Source: Bacteroidetes bacterium GWF2_41_31
GTDB lineage: Bacteria > Bacteroidota > Bacteroidia > Bacteroidales > F082
Assembly: GCA_001769215.1 (NCBI GenBank)
Contig: MEOL01000047.1
Span: 157,007-221,006, forward strand
DNA length: 64,000 bases
Reading direction: 5' to 3'
Part shown: in pieces, positions 1 to 8,051 of the stretch
Layout: every line of letters begins with the position of its first letter
Numbering within the stretch: the first letter of the stretch is position 1
Notes under the pieces: model-generated
What the model saw: only the letters and a program-made list of their open reading frames with translations
Databases searched by the model: none
What the model was told of the DNA's origin: nothing
Made by a program: the position numbers and the translations under genes

Positions 1-93
1 CTTTTCTTATTTAGAGTGTGTCTAATAAGCAATTTCTTCCAGGTGTTTTTAGCGTATTTTGAAAGAGATTATTTGTGATCGGCAGATTAATTG

Positions 94-1689
94 TCAGAAG
101 CCGTTCAATTGGATGGTTACGGTCGGGATGAGAAGCAGCCACCCAAGTAATATTAAAATGACCATGAATGGCCAGATCCATTTCACCCATCGGTCGTAAG
201 GAATTTTAGCTACTCCCAACACGCCAATCAGCACACCTGAAGTAGGGGTGATCATATTGGTGAATCCATCTCCAAACTGAAAGGCCATGACAGTAGCCTG
301 TCGCGATAAATTAACCAGATCAGAAAAGGGAGCCATCACCGGCATGGTAAGGGCTGCTTTAGCCGATCCACTGGGAATAATGATGTTGATGATGTTTTGA
401 ATGACGTACATCACGCTGACGGTACCAAATTTGCCCATCCCTTCCATGGACGTTGAAACGCTGTGCAGGATGGTGTCGATCACCCGGCCATTTTCGAGCA
501 TCACCAGAATGCCACCAGCCAGGCCAACAACCAAAGCCGCAGAAAGAATATCCCCGGCCCCTTCGATAAACAATTTGGTAATCTTGTTGGCAGTGTAATT
601 GTTGGCCGCCCCTGAAAGTAATCCCAGTGCCAGAAACAAACTGGCAATTTCTTCGATATACCAGCTATAACCCATCACTCCGATAATCAAAAATACGATG
701 GTAAACATGAGCAGGGTGAGAACAAAGAAATGGATGGATTTTCTTAGACTGAAGAAGCCAAAAATCAGAAACAAACCGGTAGCCACCGGAACCATGGGAA
801 AAGTTTCAGAAGCATTTCCAATTTTCATGGTAGTTAAAGGGTGCACCACAGAAAAAATAATCAATCCCAGAAGCGTGATCAAAAACACGAACCAGGCCAT
901 TTTTGGTGTGTGGTAAGTGATTTCACTGTCCGAAACCTCCACGTGTTTTCTCCAATAAGCGTCACTGTGAAAAACAAGGGATTTTTCAGGATGTTTTTTT
1001 ACTTTGGCAGCATAAATCAAAACCCAGGTAATGCCTGTCAGATTAATAACGAACCAGCAAAACAAACGATAACCAAAGCCCGAGAATAAGGGAAGATCGG
1101 CAATGCCCTGAGCAATTCCAATGGTAAAAGGGTTTAGGACAGCACCGGCAAACCCCAATCCTGCGGCTACAAAACACATGCTCACCCCCACAATGCTGTC
1201 GTATCCCATGGAAATGGACAATGGAACCAGGATGATAATAAAGGCGATGGTTTCCTCGCTCATGCCAAATACAGCTCCAAATACACTAAATACCAACATG
1301 ACTAATGTGATGATCAGGTTATTGACGCCTATCTTGTTAAGTATCCTGTTTTTCTCCAGTTTTTTGGCTGAGTTTAAAAAAGTAAAGATTCCGATGTCGA
1401 TGGCTTTGGTACTATTCACTATCCAAAAGGCACCACCTATCATCAATATAAACACGATGATACCGGATTGTCGGGTGAATCCCTCAAAAAATGCAGAAAA
1501 TATTTGCCAGGTTTGAGGCTGGCTGTCGGCATAGTGAAAAGAATCTTTATCGATGACTGTACGATCGATGCCGTTTACCTGGATAATCTCCCGTCCGTAT
1601 TCACCTCCCGGGATAATCCAGGTGAGGACAGCAGAAAAAAGGATAAGTGAAAATATGATGACATAAGTATGCGGAATCTTCTTAAACAT
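94..1689 (-). CDS. YfcC family membrane transporter
   Basis: An integral membrane protein of 531 residues with about a dozen hydrophobic segments. It belongs to the YfcC/DcuC-like group, whose members are annotated as C4-dicarboxylate carriers or basic amino acid antiporters; the substrate cannot be read from sequence. It opens with MFKKIPHTYVI, the usual family N-terminus, and near the C-terminus carries the conserved stretch with IIPSGSAKAA followed by FGDGFTNMITPTSG, typical of substrate-binding re-entrant loops. An in-frame ATG lies 9 codons upstream (to 1716), but the family start at 1689 is preferred. It stands alone, downstream of a sirtuin gene on the same strand with a 60-bp gap. In a window rich in secreted peptidases an amino acid substrate is plausible, but that is inference. 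Confidence 0.85.
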   Translation of the reverse strand: MFKKIPHTYVIIFSLILFSAVLTWIIPGGEYGREIIQVNGIDRTVIDKDSFHYADSQPQTWQIFSAFFEGFTRQSGIIVFILMIGGAFWIVNSTKAIDIGIFTFLNSAKKLEKNRILNKIGVNNLIITLVMLVFSVFGAVFGMSEETIAFIIILVPLSISMGYDSIVGVSMCFVAAGLGFAGAVLNPFTIGIAQGIADLPLFSGFGYRLFCWFVINLTGITWVLIYAAKVKKHPEKSLVFHSDAYWRKHVEVSDSEITYHTPKMAWFVFLITLLGLIIFSVVHPLTTMKIGNASETFPMVPVATGLFLIFGFFSLRKSIHFFVLTLLMFTIVFLIIGVMGYSWYIEEIASLFLALGLLSGAANNYTANKITKLFIEGAGDILSAALVVGLAGGILVMLENGRVIDTILHSVSTSMEGMGKFGTVSVMYVIQNIINIIIPSGSAKAALTMPVMAPFSDLVNLSRQATVMAFQFGDGFTNMITPTSGVLIGVLGVAKIPYDRWVKWIWPFMVILILLGWLLLIPTVTIQLNGF

Positions 1690-1751
1690 GAGCGAATTGT
1701 GTTGATTAAGGCCCACAAAGATATTGAAAGGTTTGGATTTGGATGCCGGCC

Positions 1752-2435
1752 TTATGTCAATAACTCATCCATCAGTTTCCTCACCCCAACACCCGCTTTT
1801 TCATGAATAATATGCAGGTTCCTGATCCCGGGGATGGGAAAGGCTTTTGGATCGATATAGTATTTTGGGATATCCCGATGCACATAATGAATCAGGCTGG
1901 CAGCCGGATACACGGCCATGGAAGTTCCTATCACCACCAGGATATCGGCCTGGGTGGCGATTTCAATGGCAGGTTCTATCATGGGCACGGCTTCACCAAA
2001 CCACACAATGTGTGGACGAAGTTGGCTTCCTTTCGGGCAAAGGTCGCCCAGTTTTAATTCCCAACCTTCACAATTGTAAATCAATAAAGGATCGACCGAG
2101 CTACGTATTTTTTTCAGTTCACCATGCAGGTGGAGTACGTTTTTTGAGCCGGCACGTTCGTGCAGGTCGTCCATATTTTGGGTGATAATTTGTACATCGA
2201 AATGAGCTTCGAGTTGAACCAGGGCGTGGTGGCCTGCATTCGGTTCTACTTCAAAAAGCTGCTTTCGGCGTTGGTTATAAAAATCATTTACGAGGGCGGG
2301 ATTTCTTTCCCATGCTTCGGGTGTAGCCACATCTTCCACACGGTGGTTGTTCCACAATCCATCGTGATCGCGAAAAGTGCTGATTCCACTTTCGGCGCTG
2401 ATGCCGGCACCGGTTAGAACGACTAGTTTTTTCAT
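1752..2435 (-). CDS. cobB: SIR2 family NAD-dependent protein deacylase
   Basis: A 227-residue cytoplasmic sirtuin that removes acyl groups from lysines using NAD+. It shows GAGISAESGISTFR at the N-terminus (NAD binding), TQNMDDLHERAG around residue 85, the catalytic histidine in HLHGEL (about H104) and GTSMAVYPAASL near the end. The YNQR element (about Y53–R56) matches the Y-x-x-R pair of class III sirtuins, which favours succinyl/malonyl-lysine over acetyl-lysine. The zinc module looks degenerate: only two cysteines (NCEG and LCPKG) occur where four are usual. The start at 2435 gives MKKLVVLTGAG and sits just behind a TATCTTTG −7 box; the longer reading frame to 2522 would run back into the mdh terminator. 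Confidence 0.9.
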   Translation of the reverse strand: MKKLVVLTGAGISAESGISTFRDHDGLWNNHRVEDVATPEAWERNPALVNDFYNQRRKQLFEVEPNAGHHALVQLEAHFDVQIITQNMDDLHERAGSKNVLHLHGELKKIRSSVDPLLIYNCEGWELKLGDLCPKGSQLRPHIVWFGEAVPMIEPAIEIATQADILVVIGTSMAVYPAASLIHYVHRDIPKYYIDPKAFPIPGIRNLHIIHEKAGVGVRKLMDELLT

Positions 2436-2450
2436 GCGATTGATTTTTAT

Positions 2451-2458
2451 CAAAGATA
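2451..2458 (-). promoter_or_regulatory. Bacteroidota −7 box of the sirtuin gene
   Basis: TATCTTTG on the minus strand matches TAnnTTTG exactly and lies 15 nt before the ATG at 2435. No clear −33 TTG was identified. Confidence 0.5.
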
Positions 2459-2468
2459 CATAGGAATT

Positions 2469-2499
2469 TAAAAAAAAACGCCCTCCGGAGAGGGCGTCG
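2469..2499 (-). terminator. Rho-independent terminator of mdh
   Basis: On the minus strand CGCCCTC-TCCG-GAGGGCG forms a 7-bp GC-rich stem with a 4-nt loop, followed by a run of T residues. It sits between the mdh stop codon and the sirtuin promoter, separating the two transcription units. Confidence 0.85.
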
Positions 2500-2544
2500 T
2501 CAAGTCTATACAAGAATCGCAACCATCAATGAATAGACCCTAGG

Positions 2545-3486
2545 TTATTCAAATAATTTCATGTCATCGAGCGATTTCATTAATTCTCTTACCGCTTGGG
2601 CAGAAGTGTTAAGCAATGCTTGTTCTTCTTTATTCAAGGCTATTTTAATGATTTCTTCGATGCCATTTTTACCAATTTTACAAGGCACGCCCAAATATAC
2701 ATTTTTTAATCCATATTCACCATTGAGCATCGCACACACCGGCAATACCCGGTTTTGATCGTCAACAATGGCTTCCACAATTTGTGCTGCTGCAGCGCCA
2801 GGGGCATACCATGCACTGGTTCCCATCAGGTTAACGAGTTCACCACCCCCTTTTTTGGTACGCTCAACAATTTTGTCCAGCTCCTCTTTTCCCAATAATT
2901 CGGTAACAGGAATACCGTTCACAGAGGTGTATCGTGGTAAGGGAACCATGGTGTCGCCATGACCTCCCATGAGCAAGGCGTGAACATCAATGGGATCCAC
3001 ATTGAGTGCGTTGGCAATAAATGCCCGGTAACGACCTGTATCAAGAGTTCCTGCCATCCCAAAAACCTTACTGGAAGGTTTATTGGCAGCCAGGTAGGCA
3101 GCATAAGTCATCACATCCAACGGATTGCTCACAATAATGATGATGGCATCCGGTGAATATTTAGTGGCTTTCTCTGTGACTTCCTTCACGATGGCAGCAT
3201 TGGTTTTAATCAGGTCGTCGCGCGACATACCTGGTTTTCGGGGAATACCGGAAGTGATGACGATAACACCTGATCCTTTGGTGGCCAGGTAATCATTAGT
3301 AACCCCGGTTACACGGGTGTTGAAATGGTTAATAGGAGCTGATTGCCAGATGTCCAGGGCTTTTCCTTCAGCAGTTCCTTCTTTGATATCTACCAGCACC
3401 ACTTCCTTTGCCAGGTTTTTGTGTGCTATCACATTGGCAACTGTTGCTCCAACGTTCCCGGCTCCAATTACAGTAATTTTTTGCAT
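2545..3486 (-). CDS. mdh: Malate dehydrogenase
   Basis: A 313-residue NAD-dependent malate dehydrogenase of the LDH-like type, interconverting malate and oxaloacetate in the TCA cycle. Evidence: MQKITVIGAGNVGA (Rossmann loop), an aspartate after the second strand (VLVDI) giving NAD preference, SGIPRKPGMSRDDL with the two substrate-binding arginines, IIIVSNPLDVMTY, and GGHGDTMVPL with the catalytic histidine. The start at 3486 is chosen because the frame back to 3540 runs through the TACATTTG −7 box. It is a single gene ended by a strong terminator, divergent from dut. Confidence 0.96.
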   Translation of the reverse strand: MQKITVIGAGNVGATVANVIAHKNLAKEVVLVDIKEGTAEGKALDIWQSAPINHFNTRVTGVTNDYLATKGSGVIVITSGIPRKPGMSRDDLIKTNAAIVKEVTEKATKYSPDAIIIIVSNPLDVMTYAAYLAANKPSSKVFGMAGTLDTGRYRAFIANALNVDPIDVHALLMGGHGDTMVPLPRYTSVNGIPVTELLGKEELDKIVERTKKGGGELVNLMGTSAWYAPGAAAAQIVEAIVDDQNRVLPVCAMLNGEYGLKNVYLGVPCKIGKNGIEEIIKIALNKEEQALLNTSAQAVRELMKSLDDMKLFE

Positions 3487-3529
3487 AATCTGAGATATTA
3501 TTTTTGGTTTAATCTTTTGTTTCATCAGC

Positions 3530-3537
3530 CAAATGTA
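3530..3537 (-). promoter_or_regulatory. −7 box of mdh
   Basis: TACATTTG on minus, an exact TAnnTTTG match, 43 nt before the chosen mdh ATG. Confidence 0.5.
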
Positions 3538-3758
3538 CAAATATTTTGTAAAGTAATTATGATTGTGATTGATAGTTACCTTTGATTGAACGATTTAAAA
3601 AAAGCCCTGATTGAATCGGATTTTTTTTTAAGCGAACTGCCATGCAAATTTAAACATCTGGCTGGATTCTTTCGCATCATCCTTTTAAATTAACTTTTAT
3701 TAATGAACGAAAGGAAGTTGACAACCTGATTGACGTCAGAATGCCCACTATTTTTAGT

Positions 3759-3766
3759 TATTTTTG
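3759..3766 (+). promoter_or_regulatory. −7 box of the dut gene cluster
   Basis: TATTTTTG on plus matches TAnnTTTG exactly, 49 nt before the dut ATG. Confidence 0.5.
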
Positions 3767-3815
3767 CCTCCACACAATACCGTGGTTACCAAGTTGAGAT
3801 AAACCAATTATATTC

Positions 3816-4250
3816 ATGAAAGTAAAAGTTGTTAATACGTCGCTTCATCCGCTGCCTCAGTATCAAACACAGGCATCGGCAGGCATGGATTTAAGGGCAT
3901 TTTTAACCGAACCGGTTCAAATCAAGCCACTCGAAAGGGCGCTCATTTCAACAGGTTTGTTTATTGAATTGCCCGTTGGATATGAAGCGCAGGTTCGCCC
4001 TAGAAGTGGGTTGGCTGCCAAACATGGTATCACGGTTCTTAACACGCCGGGTACCATCGACGCGGATTATCGCGGCGAAATCAAGGTGATACTGGTCAAT
4101 CTTTCGAACGAACCCTTTGAAATAGTCAATGGTGAACGCATTGCTCAAATGATTATTTCGGCTCATGTGCAGGCACAATGGGAACAGGTGGAGGTACTTA
4201 CTGAAACTGAACGTGGGGCTGGTGGCTTTGGCCATACCGGGAAAAAATAA
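3816..4250 (+). CDS. dut: dUTP diphosphatase
   Basis: A 144-residue trimeric dUTPase that hydrolyses dUTP to dUMP and diphosphate, keeping uracil out of DNA and feeding dTMP synthesis. All five family motifs are visible in order: ASAGMDLRA (1), RPRSGLA (2), [10 protein letters not shown] with the catalytic aspartate near residue 83 (3), GERIAQM (4) and the C-terminal lid [10 protein letters not shown] (5). The length is normal. It is the first gene of a co-directional cluster dut–TPR–DUF4292–EnvC that I recognise from other Bacteroidota; the 4-nt gap to the TPR gene suggests co-transcription. Confidence 0.97.
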   Translation: MKVKVVNTSLHPLPQYQTQASAGMDLRAFLTEPVQIKPLERALISTGLFIELPVGYEAQVRPRSGLAAKHGITVLNTPGTIDADYRGEIKVILVNLSNEPFEIVNGERIAQMIISAHVQAQWEQVEVLTETERGAGGFGHTGKK

Positions 4251-4254
4251 AGAA

Positions 4255-6006
4255 ATGAAAAATATTCAACAACCAGATATGAACTATAAATCGCTTATTC
4301 TGATTTTACTAATAGGCTTGCTACTAAGTAATTCTACCTTTTCTCAAGGCAGAAAATCAAAAATTAAAGTGAAGGAACTTTCGGAAAAGGAACGCATGCA
4401 AGAGATTGACTTGTTCGGAAAAGGCCTGGTGGAAAAAAGCAAAGGAAATGGTTCGGGTGCATTGGTGTTTTATGACCGGGCCCTCGAAATTGATCCCTTC
4501 GATGCTGCTGCCTGGTACGAAAAAGCCAGGCTCTATCTGAGCATGAACCGCAACGATGAGGCACTGGAAGCCGCGAAACGCTCCATCGAGATTGATGGGA
4601 AAAACAAATGGTATCTGGTTTTATACGCCAATGCCTGCAAGGCAAACGATCAATATGATGAATATGTTAAAACCTATGAGACCCTGGCACTTGAATATCC
4701 GACAGATCTGGATTTTTTAAAGGAACTGGCCTTTGCTTATTATTTTACTGGTGATTATAAAAAGGCCATCGTGGCGTATGATAGAATAGAAAAGGAAGAG
4801 GGCGTAAACGAGCAGCTTACTATACAAAAAGTGGGCTTTTACGACAAACTGAAAGATCCCGAAAAGGGAGTACTGGAATATCAAAAACTCATCGATTCAA
4901 ATCCGGAAGATCCAAGGTATTATGCTTTGATGGCTGAATATTGCGCTAAAAACGGGTTCGACGATCAGGCCATTGCTGCCTATGAAAAAATTGTTGAATT
5001 AAATCCTTCAGATCCTTATGTACACATCGCCCTTGCTGATTATTATAATAAAAAAGGCGACCAGGATCGGTCATTTCAAGAGTTGAAACTGGGCCTTGCC
5101 AATTCGGTACTCGACTTAAAAACAAAAATCAATCTTTTAGTTAACTACTATCAGGGAAACCTGAGCGATGAACAGAAAAAACATGCCCTTGAATTATCAG
5201 AAGTACTGATGCAGGCTCATCCGGATGAAATATTATCGCACACGTTTTATGCTTCCATGCTTTACGAAAACAACGAATTTGAAAAAGCCCGTCCTCTTTT
5301 TTTAGACATACTGAAAGAAGAGCCCAGCAATTATTCTATATGGGAACAGCTGCTTTTGTGTGATTTAAACCTACAGGATTTCACAAAACTTGATACCGAT
5401 TCGGAAGATGCTGTTGATTATTTCCCAAATTACCCGCTGCCTTATTTTTTTGCTGGTTTGGCCAATTTACAACTCAAGGATTATGTTAAAGCGAAAGCCT
5501 ATCTTGAGTCGGGGAAAAATTTTGTAGTCAACAACGATGGCCTGCTGGAACAATTCTATTCCACTTTGGGCGATACGTATCATGCCCTTGATAATTTTGA
5601 GGCGGCTTATCTTTCGTATGACAAAGCATTGCTTATTAATCCGAAAAACGCTTTGGTGTTGAATAACTACGCCTATTACCTTTCTTTGGAATCAAAAAAC
5701 TTAGAAAAGGCGGCTACTATGGCCAAAGCAGCTGTTGATCTCGATCCATACAACAGCAATAATTTGGATACTTATGCCTGGGTATTGTATAAACTTGGTA
5801 AATTTGATGAAGCCATTATTTGGATTGAAAAAGCGTACGACAATAAAGGAGACCAAAGTGGGGTGGTATTGGAGCATTACGGGGACATTCTTTTTCGCCT
5901 TGACCGCAAATCAGAAGCTTTTGATTATTGGAGGGCTGCTTTAGAAAAACCAGAGCACTCTGAGTTGCTTCAAAAAAAGATCACTGATAAAAAACTATAT
6001 GAGTAG
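4255..6006 (+). CDS. Secreted tetratricopeptide-repeat protein
   Basis: A 583-residue exported protein made mostly of TPR units (for example ALVFYDRALEIDPFDAAAW and AIAAYEKIVELNPSDPYV), predicted to be a periplasmic or membrane-anchored scaffold. The N-terminus, after an alternative ATG at 4279, is a signal peptide (NYKSLILILLIGLLLSNSTF). Starts at 4255 and 4279 are both possible; an upstream in-frame ATG inside dut is unlikely because it would bury the signal peptide. It overlaps the next gene by 8 nt, implying translational coupling. TPR proteins in this position have no assigned biochemical function that I know of; a role in envelope or peptidoglycan assembly is inferred from the EnvC neighbour. 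Confidence 0.85.
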   Translation: MKNIQQPDMNYKSLILILLIGLLLSNSTFSQGRKSKIKVKELSEKERMQEIDLFGKGLVEKSKGNGSGALVFYDRALEIDPFDAAAWYEKARLYLSMNRNDEALEAAKRSIEIDGKNKWYLVLYANACKANDQYDEYVKTYETLALEYPTDLDFLKELAFAYYFTGDYKKAIVAYDRIEKEEGVNEQLTIQKVGFYDKLKDPEKGVLEYQKLIDSNPEDPRYYALMAEYCAKNGFDDQAIAAYEKIVELNPSDPYVHIALADYYNKKGDQDRSFQELKLGLANSVLDLKTKINLLVNYYQGNLSDEQKKHALELSEVLMQAHPDEILSHTFYASMLYENNEFEKARPLFLDILKEEPSNYSIWEQLLLCDLNLQDFTKLDTDSEDAVDYFPNYPLPYFFAGLANLQLKDYVKAKAYLESGKNFVVNNDGLLEQFYSTLGDTYHALDNFEAAYLSYDKALLINPKNALVLNNYAYYLSLESKNLEKAATMAKAAVDLDPYNSNNLDTYAWVLYKLGKFDEAIIWIEKAYDNKGDQSGVVLEHYGDILFRLDRKSEAFDYWRAALEKPEHSELLQKKITDKKLYE

Positions 6007-6829
6007 CAGGGTTCGCTTTCTTTTATTCTTCATGATTTCCATGTTGCTTTTAGCCTCTACCTCCTGTAAGAGCAAAAAGGTAATGTTAAAAAAATCAATA
6101 CATGAATATGGTTTTGATTACCTGTATGCTCAATTAACGAAAAATCAGCTAAAATTTAACACACTCACTGCACGCTTTAATTTGTCGTTTGAAATGGACA
6201 AAAAGAAAACCAGCCTCAGAGGACAGTTACGCATACAAAACGACAGCCTGATCTGGATTTCCTTTAGCCCTGCTTTGGGAATTGAGGCAGCAAGGGTTCT
6301 ACTGCGCAACGACAGCGTTTTTTTTATAAACAGGCTTAACAAAAGCTATTTTACCGGGCAGTATAGTTTAATAGACAGCCTTCTTAATACAACCATCGAT
6401 TACAACATGTTACAATCGATGTTGGTTGGAAACGACCTTACCCAGTACGATATCAATAAGTACAAGTCTTCGGTGGATGGAGGATTGTATAAAATAAACA
6501 TTCGTGAACGAAGGAAAATAAAACGGTATTTAAAATCGGGCGAAATAGCCACCAAGGTGTTGGTACAACAAATCTGGCTCGATCCGGACCATTTCAGGAT
6601 CAGACGCGTCGACCTGAAAGAAAATGGAGAGTCAATTGACAACAACCTACAGGTGTTCTACGATGATTATGTCGAAATTGACGGGCAGCTTGTCCCTTCA
6701 AAAATTTATATCGATATCAACAGCCAGAAAAAGATTCACATTGATCTTGATTTTGGCAAAACCGAACTCAACCAAGAGGTTAGCTTTCCATTTAGTATCC
6801 CTGCGAAATACGATAAAATGCTCAATTAA
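5999..6829 (+). CDS. DUF4292 family lipoprotein
   Basis: A 276-residue predicted lipoprotein: a hydrophobic N-terminus ends in a lipobox-like ASTSCKSKK, with Cys about residue 23. The body, with FNLSFEMDKKKTSLRGQLRI and LIWISFSPALGIEAARV, is the DUF4292 pattern, reminiscent of LolA/LolB-type open beta-barrels that carry lipids, though that resemblance is inference. It starts inside the TPR gene (8-nt overlap) and its stop codon shares one base with the next start (TAATG), so the three genes are probably translated from one message. Confidence 0.85.
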   Translation: MSSRVRFLLFFMISMLLLASTSCKSKKVMLKKSIHEYGFDYLYAQLTKNQLKFNTLTARFNLSFEMDKKKTSLRGQLRIQNDSLIWISFSPALGIEAARVLLRNDSVFFINRLNKSYFTGQYSLIDSLLNTTIDYNMLQSMLVGNDLTQYDINKYKSSVDGGLYKINIRERRKIKRYLKSGEIATKVLVQQIWLDPDHFRIRRVDLKENGESIDNNLQVFYDDYVEIDGQLVPSKIYIDINSQKKIHIDLDFGKTELNQEVSFPFSIPAKYDKMLN

Positions 6830-8037
6830 TGGCTATGAGGCGATTACTTTATGCTGTAGTTTTTACCTTCACTTTTGTTCTTGCAGGAACCTTGCTGGAA
6901 GCACAGGAAAGCCAGCAACAGCTTGAGGAAAAGAGGAAGAAAATTGAAGCTGAAATTGCTTATACCAATAAATTGATTGCTGAAATAAAAACCGATAAAC
7001 AGACTTCGATCAATCAACTTCAATTGGTTGAATCAAAAATCAACAGCAGAAACAATTTGCTGGCCAACTACAAACTCCAAATACATGCGTTGACAGTTAG
7101 CATCGAAACCACAGAGTTGAGCATACGTAACCTGAACAATGACCTGAAGACACTTAAAAAAGAATATGCCAAGATTGCCTGGTATGCCTATCAGTACAAA
7201 ACATCGTATAACAAATTGATTTTTTTATTTTCGGCCGAAAGCCTTAATCAAGCCTATCAGCGCATGCGTTATCTCGATCAACTAAGTGTTTTTCTTCGCA
7301 ATCAGGCCAAAGGAATTTCGGATAAAGAAAGCGAGAAAGCAGCGGCTTTGGCCAAATTACAACAAAAGAAGGAGGAGCTGAAAGGCTTGCTAAAACACGA
7401 AAGTAACGAAGTTTATCTTCTGGAAGGTGAAAGACAGGAAAAAGTGAAGGTGACAACCTCTTTTAAGGGAAGGGAACAGGAACTTAGAAAGTCGCTGAAA
7501 GCCAAAGAAAAAGAAGCCTGGGATCTTGATAAGCGAATTGAGGACATTATCGCGTTGGAAACCAAACCCAAATCAACGGCAGGTAAACCGGCAACTTATG
7601 CCCTTACACCTGATGAGCAACTTTTGTCAAACTCATTTTTTGCCAATAAAGGGAAGCTTCCATGGCCTCTTGAACGGGGTGTGGTTAGTGAGACTTATGG
7701 GGTTCATACCCATCCGGTATTGAAAAAAGTACAAACAAAAAACAACGGTGTTGATTTAGCTACTGCTAAAAATAGTGAGGCCCGCTCCATCTTTGATGGC
7801 ATGGTGGCTAGTGTGACCAAAATCTCCAACACCAATGTGGCCGTTATTGTAAAACACGGTGATTATTTCACCGTTTATTCAAACCTGGATGAAGTATACG
7901 TGAAGAAAGGGGACCAGGTAAAAACCAATCAACTGTTAGGCCGGGTGCATACCAATTTAAAGGGTGAAACCGAGCTGCATTTTGAAGTTCGCAAAGGAGT
8001 TGTTCCTCAAAATCCCGTTTACTGGATTTCACACTAG
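6829..8037 (+). CDS. EnvC-like murein hydrolase activator (LytM/M23 domain)
   Basis: A 402-residue exported protein: signal peptide, long coiled coil (about residues 25–250, rich in E/K/Q) and a C-terminal LytM domain (about 280–395). In this family the coiled coil docks to a cell-division complex and the LytM domain activates amidases that split septal peptidoglycan. The LytM zinc site is degenerate: the usual H-x-G-x-D reads NNGVDLA (first His replaced by Asn), and the usual H-x-H reads ELHFEV (first His replaced by Glu). It should therefore activate other enzymes rather than cut peptidoglycan itself, as E. coli EnvC does. It is the last gene of the dut cluster, convergent with the S8 peptidase 14 bp away. 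Confidence 0.88.
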   Translation: MAMRRLLYAVVFTFTFVLAGTLLEAQESQQQLEEKRKKIEAEIAYTNKLIAEIKTDKQTSINQLQLVESKINSRNNLLANYKLQIHALTVSIETTELSIRNLNNDLKTLKKEYAKIAWYAYQYKTSYNKLIFLFSAESLNQAYQRMRYLDQLSVFLRNQAKGISDKESEKAAALAKLQQKKEELKGLLKHESNEVYLLEGERQEKVKVTTSFKGREQELRKSLKAKEKEAWDLDKRIEDIIALETKPKSTAGKPATYALTPDEQLLSNSFFANKGKLPWPLERGVVSETYGVHTHPVLKKVQTKNNGVDLATAKNSEARSIFDGMVASVTKISNTNVAVIVKHGDYFTVYSNLDEVYVKKGDQVKTNQLLGRVHTNLKGETELHFEVRKGVVPQNPVYWISH

Positions 8038-8051
8038 TCGGTCCCCCGTTA

